A DNA stretch of 64,000 nucleotides. Source: Lates calcarifer (taxonomy: Eukaryota; Chordata; Actinopteri; Centropomidae). Location of the stretch: contig NC_066837.1 in NCBI RefSeq assembly GCF_001640805.2, positions 18,882,001-18,946,000 of the forward strand, given 5' to 3'. A program made the translations under genes and the position numbers. The notes below the pieces were generated by a model that worked only from the letters and a program-made list of their open reading frames with translations, was not told the DNA's origin and did not search any database. Shown here piece after piece: positions 47,301 to 59,300 of the stretch. The stretch's first letter is position 1; each line of letters opens with the position of its first letter.

Positions 47301-50300
47301 ATTCTTTACTTTGAAACATATAGATGTCTCGAAATTAACCTGAGACAATGACCCAGCAAGTTTTCTACAGGGACCAAACACAGGTGTCTCCATTACTTCA
47401 CCTGCTCTGGAGCCATGAATGCAACTCTACCTCCACCCAGTTTTCTCACTGACTAAAACCCACGTCTTTTCATTGGAACTTGTGAAAGAATGGCTTCTTT
47501 ATCGCTCTCATTTCTACCCCAACAACTGACTGTTTTGTCAGCTGAAATTGGCAACTGTTGCCAGCAGATTTGATCAACTTTTACATCATCAAACAATAGG
47601 TGTCATTTATACAATAGAAAAGGCTTTTAGGATGAGGACTAACTGATGAATGTGGCAAAAGTAACACTTACAAGTAACTTGAAGAGTTAGGACAAATGGT
47701 GTTTAGGGGAAGGTTTTAGCAAATGGTCATTTAGTTGATTAATTTGTGGACGAACAGAAAAAGAATTGGTGACAATTTGATCAATCACTTTAACCACTTT
47801 TAAGGGGAAAACACCAAAACTTTGCTGGTGCCAGACTCTGAAATGTGAATATTTGTTGCTTTGCTTTGTCTTACACCACAGTAAACTGAATGTCTTTGGT
47901 GTTGATTGGTTGATTGGACACAACAAGAACATTAAAGACATAAATTTGGGCTCTGTGAACTCACAATGGACCTTTTCACTATTGTTTGATTGTTTAGAAA
48001 GTAACTGGCAGATTAATCAATAATGAAAATAATAATTAGTTTCAGCTGGGCTTGAAAACCTGAGTGCGTCATATGTTAAGATTTTTGTTTTCCTCCAAGG
48101 AGAGTTGCAGACCAGACCAAGGTTTTCTGTCACTGTTGTTGTTGTTTCTACAAGAATACAGAATCAAACGGAGCCAGAAGTGCTGAGCAAAAATACAGAA
48201 TGCATATGTTTCTACTTCTGGGTCACCTGCTGAAGTATCACATTACTGAACATTTCTGCAGGGGTCTGTCGTTATCTCTGGAATGTAGCAACATGATTTC
48301 AGTTCGAAAAACCCTGTCCTCAGTAAGTTACTCATTATGCTCGAGGCCTTGTGAACCACATTAAATCATGTTCAGGAGCTCTGCATCCAAACCATTAGTC
48401 TAAATGAGGTCAGTGCCGCCTGTCTGACCTCTCCATCAATACTGGTGTGTGTGTCATTGGCTTGACTTGTGGTGTACTCACAGAATTACTCAGCAAGCAT
48501 CTCTTTTCTACCAGATCCATTTACCTCTGACAGGTAGAGACTTGCTACAGTTTTGGATTTAGATATCAAATGTACCATATACAGTTTCTCCTTGTTAGTG
48601 TCATACCAAAAAGATTTCTTATACAAGAGGCCAGCTCTATTCTTTTAATCTTTCCTTCAATATTTGGTGGTCTTGCTGTGTAATGAACAAATACACACAG
48701 GTGTGAGGTATGTTTGCTCATGCTCAGGTTGCTCAGCGTTGCTCCTGTGCTCTAATAAATTAAACCATCAAACTGTATGATAAAGGGGCTCAGCTCTTCT
48801 GTCCATGACATCAGCAGTAATTTGCATGATAGTGAGAATTTCTGTTAAGGCTGTGATCAAAGAAGCCATCAGTTGGCTCTTGTGCATCACAGGGCTCCTA
48901 ATGGCTTCCTGTGGTCAGCCATTGTTGTTGACACTTCTTGTTGAGAAAGATGTCTGACAGGTCACACGACCACAGACCAATAACACAAGTGCAAAACATG
49001 GGAACATTTTACAGTACTGCTGCAGTTTTTTAGTGCTGCACGATTATGGCCAAAATGATAATCATGGTTCTTTTCATCTATAATGAGAGCACGACTGTTT
49101 GTCATGATTATTCATTGATTTTAGGAACATGATGTTTTTTATTGCATTAAATAAACGGCACTGATGTCACTTGTCCTGCTAATTTAAGACTGGTTCTTAC
49201 TCACAGTTCATCTAAAAGCAAAATTAAACAGCAGGGCACATACCTTTGTCCAAATACGACTTCATAGTTTCAGTCTGTCTTTGGGAGCTGGATGGATACG
49301 GTGATGTTCTGTTAAACGATTCTGTTATGGATGAGTGGATGCTGGACAAGGACGGGGATTATTATTCCTCCTGGCCTTCATGCATTCAACCTGCTGCAGT
49401 TTGTGTTTTCTCAGGTGGTTGAACAAGTTAGTTGTGTTGTAGCTTTGCGGCGCAGACACAAGTCTCATGCACTTCCGTCAATATGATTTAATCTTGTTTA
49501 AGATGATCCGCCCTAGATCCGAAATCCTTCCTAACAACGGATGTTAATCGGTCTCGACGGACTAACTCTTCACCTTTGACTCCAAACAATTGATTCTCCT
49601 TTTTCTTCCACCTGCCGCCGCAGGTTGTGCGCGCAGCCGCGGTGGTTGACCGGTAGTTAGGGAGCGCTTGATTTGATATGCAGCGGAGTTTTCTATGAGC
49701 GGAGCTCGCGTTTAAAACGACAGTACCACAGACGATCAGGTTTATTTAATTGTGGGAAGGAAAAATCGCGATCGATATTCTATTAGTTGTGCTGCCCTTT
49801 ATTTATTTATTATTTCTTTTTTACTAAATGTATGATTAATTAGTGTTCCTAGCAGACTGTTTATACGAACAAAAACCACAGAACAACAGTCTACCAATAT
49901 AATTCTGTCCCTCTGAATTACCATCTTGTTAATTCCTCTCAGGGAGAAGAAGCGCAGATTAATATTGATCAGTCATCAGTTGTCTAGTGCTTGTGGTGTG
50001 TTCACAGAAGTTTCAGTCTTCGGTCTGTCATCATATGTGTGATCCACCCTGCGTGTCATTGCCTTGACTCAAGTACCATAAACTGTCATCCCTGCTCTGA
50101 CAGTTAAAATTGCTCAGATGCCATGGTCTAGTATTTCCTAAATAGTATTGATCAGAGGTTGTCAATGAATGGATTCAGTTCAGCTGTGGACAGCGTCATC
50201 ATGAGTCAGGTGATGGAAGAAGGCAGAGAGGTTACTAGTATTGATTAAATTGATCACTCTGGGCTGTCATCTGGCTTCAGCACTTGGCATACTCTGTCCA

Positions 50301-53300
50301 GTGACAGTGAATTACAGCACATTACCACCTAACAAGAATCAATTGATTGAGATTACCTAGAATATATCTAAATAGTCAGAAAACACCTAGCAGATACAGG
50401 CTCACCTACAGGTACTGTGGTCCAGACTGTTTTCATTTTGTGAGAAACTGCATTCAGTGTCAAACAGTAACATTTTAATGTGAAGCAAACATGACATCAC
50501 CATGCTGACATGTAGCCACAGTGACAGTCTGAGTAAATTCACAGCTGTTTAATAGGTTAATGAATTCAGCAGCAGTATGATCAGTATTGATGTTACTATG
50601 AATGTGAATGCTCAAACCACCAGAGATAATAGGTTATAATTGCCTTGGTGGTCTGTAGAGTTTTACTTTGTGATGTGTTTATCCCACCTCCTCTATTATT
50701 GTAAATCAAAAAGGACAAACTATTAATTCAAGCTTGTCTCAGTCAACACATCACTGGTAAAGAAAATTTTGTTGTAAGACATCAGCTGTTAAGTAAAGTT
50801 GAATGGATTGGGCCTGATGGACTGAAATATTTTGGTTTTATAGTGACTGGCTTTATGGTAAAGCTGAAATGGAGGTAGATATCAAAAGGTTTTTGGGTCC
50901 AGTGTGTATGACTAATAGTGTCAGGAGTAGAGGCCCTACACTCTCTCTTCCATGACATTGCTGGCTGCATGTGGACTGTCTTGGTAAATCTTGCATATTT
51001 TAGTATAGTAATCAGTTATCTTCTGTTAAAGCTGCAGGGCTGAGTGTTTGTCAGTGTTTCTCTGAAACACCGAAGGTCCCACTTGTTGTTCCATGCTGCT
51101 GTTGCATTTTCAGTCCTGCACTGGGCTGAGTTTGCTTTATGTTTGTTCTCACATTCAGAGCAGTGTCAGACCTTTCATCATCTCAGCATGGGACGCTGTA
51201 AACACGTAGTTTTCTCATCCCTGTCTGTCCAATACATGATGGAAGCTCTGCTACCTTTCTAGTTCCCTTCACTGTGAGACCTTCATTATCATTCATTACC
51301 AATATCATGTTATTGTGCTGCAAGCGCAGCCCCAAAAAACACCTTAGATTGAGATTATTCTCCTTCATCCTGTTTGTTCTAAATATCTGCTGATTCATCA
51401 CAGGAATCGTGACCTGTGCTAATGTGCTTTAACTGAATAAGGCTGTTAGTAAAAGTGTGAAACCATGGAAACGGCAGTGATAGAAAGTTAGATAAGAAGC
51501 ACCTTACTTGAAGTTCTCAGGGGGACTGGCGTTGCTCCTTTTGGCAGCAGAATCCAGGTCTCAGTCAGCCAGTCAGTGCTATTACTAATACATTACCTCT
51601 GGCCAAGACAGAGTTGAAACTGGGACAATGGCTTGTATTCTCTGTCACACACCATTTCACAGGTGCAAGCAGAAAGAAGAAGTTTATGTTAAATTATGAG
51701 AGCATCTGATGCCATTTTTTCTAGCTGTTCCAGCAGACAAAAAGAAGAAGGAAATGTCATGGTCTAAAGTTGTTTTTCAGGTTACACAGAGCTGCTTATC
51801 TCCATCAGTTCCATGGTACTCTCAGTCATCGTTGTAGAAAGTCTAACTGTCTTCAACAAGAAGCTGAAATTACACAGTATTTATGTGGGAAACCAGTGAT
51901 ACGAGTCATATCGAAGCACACCCATCAAAGTGTCCTATCTGTGGAATGTGCAGCAGAGGAGCTGGGAACACGAGCTGGATGAAGTCCTGGTGAAATTGTT
52001 AGCTGAATCCCTCGTGGTTGTGGTGCTGTTATTATGACAAAGCCGGGTGACTTGTGGAATTCAAGATTTAGAAACTGTTTTCAAACTTTTATAACCTTAC
52101 TGTTTTCTTGTGGTTTCATTTATAAATGTTTACAAAGTCTATTGAGTAAGAGATAATCAATAATGGAGAACATCCAGCAGACCAGCTCTGACTTTTGATG
52201 ATTTCTTTTCAACCTGCCACACCTTTTCTCAGCCTGGTGTCACCCATGTAAACCACGTCAGTAATGTTATTCTCTTACAGCCAAATAGTGACATAATGTA
52301 AGCTAATTAGTCCAATCCATTTGCAGATTACTCCATTTTATTATCACACATTTTCAGATTCTATCAATAGCTCAAGTGCAGAAGTCTCCAGTGTGAATTG
52401 AGCTATGTTATAGCTCTTTCTGTGTGTGTGAGGATGATTACTAATAAGCACGATTAAGTGACTGATCCCATCAAGGATCACACCCTTGGGATTTCATCAT
52501 TCTTGTTTGTACAAAAATGATGAAACTTCCTGATTCTTTTACAACAGAAACCACAGGTTTCATTCATAAGAAGTTGTCCATCTGGCTGCTGTAGAAGTAA
52601 AGGAAAATAAGATGTGATATTACCAGGTTATGAGAATATCAGCACAGTCTCATATGCCCATATTTTCTCTGGGAACATTTATGTGTGTGTGTATGTGTGT
52701 GTAGTCAGGCAGCATTGGTACTGTAGCAGCAGTCCTTTCCCTGGGGACTCATTGGACGTTTGCTGTGGTGGAGCTTGATGTGCTGTTGAGACGTCTGATT
52801 CAGCCTCTCTGGAGCTTTCTCCAGCTCTGGGGGGCTCAAAGTAGTGTCCTGCCCTGTCTGTCTCACCATGACCAAATCCACATGATTGGAGGATGCAGAC
52901 GCAGATTTTTTTTTCTGAATTACACTCCAGGCAAAACCCTGTCAAACTTTGTTCCGATCCTGTTTGTTGTAACAAAACTCCACCTCAGACTGCAGAGTGA
53001 CTATCTATACATTACGCCGCCAAAGCATAAAAAGTGGTCCATGCTCACCCAGTTTGCTATTCTCAGAAACAGCCTCTCAAGTCACTCTATGATACGCCGA
53101 CAACAACAACAACCACTAATTGACCATTCAGCCTACAGAGCAGCTGGTTCACCTCAGAGAAAGTCAGTCTTTGCCTGGTAAAAGAACATGTGGTTGTGTG
53201 TTTTTTATGGTGGGAAGTCCATTTCCTCCATACGCTGGCACTTATTGCGTTTTTATGTATATAACTGTTTTTTTCTTTTATAGCTTGCAGTAATCCTGTG

Positions 53301-56300
53301 TTTCCCTCTTTATGTTTTTTATGTAAAACTGGCTAATACTTGAAGGAGGTGAACATACAGTTGAACATAGTGCCAAGTGAGCTGACGTTAATTAAGACTT
53401 CAAGCTCCAGTTCCCCTTAAAAGAAAACTTATACTAAACATTAAATTAGTGGCAATGTAAGTGCCTGACTTACTCGGAAAGTTTTTGCTTTGGAGTTTGT
53501 TTTCATGCAGCAGCAGCCTAACCTCCCCTCCTTAATCTGACCCTGCTGCCTAAAATACCCATATAGAAGGCACATCGTTCCACAGAGAGACAGACGGTGG
53601 TTACATCCTCTCTGTCTCACAGCACAAAGCTCAGGATACTGCAGGGAGAGCTACATGACAGACAGCGCAGGATGATTTTAATAAAAACCTCAATGTCGTA
53701 AACTCTGTGCCTTTCTTAATATAGATCTACAGCAGGCTGACCACCAGCACCTCCTCCTCCTCGCCTCCTTCCACACCCTTTGTGGTTCTGGCTCAGCAGG
53801 AAAAAAAAACTGCTTGTGCGCCAGAGCAGCTTCCACTCTTTGATTTACAGACAGCATTACTGACAAGAGTTATCACCTCGCTGAGTCCTCAGTGTTACTG
53901 CAGTTAAGTGCTGTGAGGTGGGGCGAGCATTCTTTAAAGGTACAATCTGTGATCAGACTGTCTCTCATGATAATAATGATATCATTGCAGGTTTGAATGG
54001 CTTCAGACACATGGAAGTTCAATAAAGTTAGATGTAATCAGATGAGAAACAAACAGAATTCTTTTATCTGAATAAACCTGCAAAATGAATGGTACAACAA
54101 TTATTGACTGGAGCCTTATTATGACTATTATAGTGTGATGTTTTTCATAATGGTATAAATATATTATATATGTCTCAAACTAGTCCTCATATTTAACATT
54201 TCTATACACTATATAACCATTAATTAATAAATGGCTTATAAAAGATTATAATGTAGTTGTAAGGTTAATGTATTTAGATCTCCTCTTGTGAGCAGAGGAA
54301 GCTGCTGTATAAACAGATAATGCATGACAGTATAGTAAAACACAGTTGTGGTTCTAGTTCTAACTGGTGAGAAAATACTGCAAACCTGAAAATATTCTTA
54401 TGTAAATAGAAATATCTGCTCACAGCTACTTTTATAGTGCATTACAAACCATTTATTAAATGCTTCTATGGTGCCTTTAAATGCATGCAAACCCAAATGC
54501 ACTGGCTGATAAATAAAAGTAAAAACAGAACAAAACAAACTAAAGAAAGAGTAAATTCAGTAGTGAATTTACTGTTCCTCACACAATCTTGTTCTGACTT
54601 TCCCCACTTCAACCTTTATATCCTATGGGTTTTATTTTTGCACTGTGAGTATAAAAAAAATAGCCATATATTTTAGCAGCCTATCACAATGAATTACCTC
54701 ATTCAAACTATACACATACTGATAATGCACGTGATGTGTGCATGCACTAATAACAACGTGTGCAGTCAAACTACAGACACTCATACATATATATCTTTAC
54801 ATACAACTGAATGCACTGTGCAGCTGGGTTTAGATCTGAGCCTTGTGAAGCTCTAAATAAAGCATGTTACTGTGAGTGATATGATATTTGAGTGTAAGAT
54901 CATCCAGAGCTGAACCTCTAATCATGACGGATACAGCCCAGACATTTTGCTGTATCTCTAAGCTGCTGTCGTGAGGTTACAGTTGGTATGTAGTTAACTA
55001 CAGTACACTTGTGAAGCTCAGTTTAGAGGCGAAGCGTTGCGCTGCTATCAAATGACAATCTCATATCTGCTAAATGGGGCCTTTTGAGGGACTTAGCACA
55101 GCTGGCTGGATGCTGAAGCTCAGTTAAAAACATGTGCATAGACACAATGTAGAGAAACTCCTGATACTTTAGGTTGTGTTGTGATATTTAAACAGGTTTT
55201 TATGTTTTTTGTTGCACTCTGAACTCAGATCTCAATCTTAGCTGGTGATTGGCTGTTAAGATGTAATGCTTTTGTGATCCAATGCTTATTTTTTGGTACT
55301 GAACACAATAAATCCTCCACATACATCAGACTACATGAGGTACAGACCACCGTATTTTAGAGAGTAGCTGGCTTTTGCCCTGAGTTGGCCCGTGACAAAG
55401 CTAACATTTAGTAGATTGCGATTGGACATATCTGTCATATTACATGGGGCAGGAAGAGTATAAGCACCAGGTCAAATACATGTTAATCCATTAATCCCTT
55501 TAATGTGGAAACTGGATTCCCTCCTAATGGGTGTTTGTCAAGGCTTAGAGCCCACATCACCACTGAGCAACAGGCAGAAATGTAAGAGTGGGACACAAAC
55601 CTGTTGGTGGGTAGGTGGTCATGGGTGGGTGGGTTGTGAGGGGTCTCCAGGCTCTAAGTCTGTTTTTGAACAACACAACAGATATGAGCTAACATTTTGG
55701 AAAAACAAAGCAGCACTCAATCCCTTTCTTCTTCATTCTCAGTCTTGTGTCCGTGTCCTGTGTGCGGACTGAGGGAAGTTACAGTTTGAAACCACAGGAT
55801 GCCATGAATGTGCCATATGCCACAGACAGTGCCAGCTGTGACCATTTGTGGTTTTTGACTTAACTTAGAAATAGGTAGTCCCCCCCCCCCCCCCCCCCCC
55901 CACACACACACACTCACACACACTTTAGTTATGAATCAGCAACAGAGCCAATTTCCAATAAATGTTTCACACATTCATCTGTAACATTTTCCACGTGTGT
56001 AGGAGGTCTGTGAACGCAGCACACAGCATTCGTTATTATTGTATGACCTTAATGCTAAACGTGAAGCATGTAGCATGTACATAACCTAACTTAGATATTT
56101 TTGCAGTGTTATGTACTTGGAGCAGCAAATGTGTCTTGTGGAGTTTTCTTAGAAACAAACAACTTTCTGTTTACTTTCTGTGTTACTTACCAAAATCCAC
56201 TGCATATCCTTAAAGGCTAACAAACATGTTGATTGTTCCTTCTTCTTGACAATTTTAAAACATTTGTCTTCTTCTCTCCCTTTGTTAGCACATGTCTTGG

Positions 56301-59300
56301 CATGTTACTGCCACCTGCCATCTGATAGGTGGAATGGGTGGGAAAAAACAAGACGAGGTACAATTCAAGATAACATTTCTCTACATCCCTGCTAGTGGTC
56401 AAAGACATGCCACGTGGTATTTTTAACAAATGAAAACAGACACAAACAGTGTGTAGCTCCTTTTAAATTAGCTGAGTGAATTGTATTACTGCTAGTATTG
56501 TATTTTGTTTGGATGTAACTGCCAGTGGTGGTGGCTTCGTAGTTGTGTTGCCAGCGGTTTCTTGACACTACTGTGGTTCATTTCATTAACAGACTTTTCT
56601 GACTTTGCTGCTTGTAATTACATAATGTGCACATAACATGAGAGCGTAGTCTTTTCCCAAAATTAAATGCACTTCAAACACAAAACAAAACGTGCCCTGA
56701 TGCCTGTTTTTCTGTCTTTAAATCCCCAGTGACACCAGATCTGGGCAGAGCGAGACTAGTCCCATCTGAGTTGCAAATTTATGCTGGCTGAGTGGTGTGG
56801 CGTGGGCTCGGCGAAGCGTGATGAGAGCCTGACAATTTTGCAGTGTCTAGCAAGAGTGCTACTTTGCTCCTTAATCACAGACGGTTAATGCTTCGTCATG
56901 CTTTGCTGCTGATGCGGAGCTAGTATGAAGGAAGTTGAGTGAGACACCCCTATGACTGACTTATTCACAGATCAGGTCATCACACTGAGTCAGCATGACT
57001 CGTCAAGCAGTGTTGGTGCTTCAGATAGAGATAGAGTGACCATGTAAGGTCATGGAAAATATTTCACTCTTGTCCCATTTAACTCAGCACACTCAATCAA
57101 TGAATGAAAATACTATAGCAATATAAGGCCATTTTATAGCTATATAAATACAAATATACACATTTTGAATATGTAATTTTGCCCTGTTTTTTTGCAGGAG
57201 ACGTATATTAGAGGCTTATGATTAAACCATCATCTCTGTGTCTGGTTTATAGACACTGACATCCTGCTGAATGTGCTGGAGCGTTGTCACACAAAGCTAA
57301 GAAAGCTGTCTCCTCTCAGTCTCTATATGCACCCAGATAGCTATTATAAGCTGGAAAATGTGTTTTTTCCGGCCCCTGGGTTTTTCCCTTTCATTTAGGT
57401 TGTCATTTCCTATGGCGAATACCTCACTAGTGATTATTCCATTAAGATCTGGGGCACTTCCCATGCTTTTGGTTTGAAGTGAGCAGATGAGACATCTTGT
57501 AATCACAGATCAAGTGAATGTATTTGAAATGCGGAGCAGAGTTTTGTTGCTGTAGGTTTGTTGTTGTTTTTCTCTTTGTCTCGGCAGCTGTTTGTGAGGA
57601 TGAGGATTCATTTAGCTGCTTCTTAATCTGCCGCAGTGTCATCCACTTTATTACTTCATCAAGACAGTAATATACTTTTTTTCTGCATTTGTTTCGTCTA
57701 GGTAATTATGCCTGTCACCACTCTGTCATCATTGTTTGTAATAATTATTGGTTCAGTTCACAAACTGATAACGTAACTAACCAGAAACAGATTAATGTCG
57801 CCACAGGCCTTGACTGTAATAAGTGTCTGTTACCTTATATGTTCATCAGCAGCAACGTATATCATCACTTGACAATCAGACCTACACCCATCCCTATACA
57901 AACATACCAGACATATTATCTGCTGTCATAACCCACCAATCCTCATTTGCTTTAAAATCCATTTCAAGCTGTCCAGCATGATGGATAACATCTAGCTACA
58001 GATCGATCGGGGAGCGTTGTAAAACACATTTTCTCTCTGTTTCTGTTGATTTTAGCATCCCTCATTAGACATATATCATACTTTGGCTCAGTGCCACGAC
58101 GCTGCTGCAGCCGAGCTAATGATAGAGGAGGAAAACCCGGAGTGTGGAGAAACAGAGATGAGCGGGGAGATAGTGCCCTCTGGAATGTTTTGAGAAGGGG
58201 AGGGGTGGCACACAGGAAGTGGCACGGGGTTGGATTTAGTCAACGAGGTCTGTTGTGTGGGTGCTGGGGCACAGAGACAGCAAGGTCAGGGCCTTCAGAG
58301 CCAGCTGTTGTCCCAGGCTGATTCATGAGGGCACTTCTGTCACAGCCTTCAGACGCTCGTGTGTTTGTTGGACACTGATGTGAACAACGTGATCTGGAAA
58401 AAAAAGGGTGTCAAACAGCCCCAATGCCTTCTGAGATAGTGTTTGGACCCCCATATCACCCTAAACAGGAAAATTAAGCAGTAGAAAATGGATTGCTACA
58501 AAAATGTATTCATAAAAACGCATTTAATATCTGAATTTGATAAATTATGATGAATTGAAATGAAGTCAAATGTAGCTGATGGTTGTGTCAACACTTATAT
58601 TCCCCTAGATGACTTGTTGCCATTTAAACTAAATAAATGAATGTAATTATGTGTGTCTACCACATTTCTATCAATGAGGACAGAGTCATCTCTCAGTATT
58701 ATGTAAAACATAATGACCCCAGCCTCCATAAAGGTGAACCAACACTTCTCTAAAACATTATGAAAATATTATTTATCTCAGGACTGTTGTATTGGGCTGC
58801 ATTAGTTTCAGCCCGGTGTTAAATACTGGTGGCTTAGTATACACTGAGGTTACAGCAGTCTCTCAGTTACAGTCAGGATTATCATAGAACAAGGAGCCTG
58901 AAGACTGAAGAGGTTACCACAGGTCAAACCCAAGCGACACACATGAACAGAGTTTAAGGTGTGTTAATGTGTGTGAACATTTTTCTGAACTGATTCATCG
59001 CATTCCAGCAGTATCGCTCTGACTGTGCTGGAAGTGTGGTATCCATTAAAACGAAAACCTGTCAATTAGGTTTTGAACCAGTTAGAAGTGCTTATCCCAG
59101 GAGCGTCTGCGCTTCAGTTGTTCCTGCCCATCGTTACTCATTTATCAGCTGTCAGACTTGTTTGGATGGTTTGCCTCCCTCCACCCTCACTGTGTTTTGA
59201 TCTTTAAAAAAAAAATCCAGCAGGCTGCAATACAAAATGAGATTAGTCTACAAGAGGAATATAACCGCAGGGCTTTTGCCTATGGGGCTGAAATTGTTTG

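Noticed and set aside
52765..53181. Open frame of 138 codons on the + strand inside the sphk1 intron
   Set aside because: It opens at GTG rather than ATG, has no splice-site support, no recognisable family and composition like translated intron.
58046..58321. 91-codon open frame after a TTGATTTTAG acceptor-like site in the sphk1 intron
   Set aside because: Including it would add an unrelated basic segment between D141 and G142, and the two known sphk1 exons already join perfectly in phase with SPHK2-like sequence across the joint.
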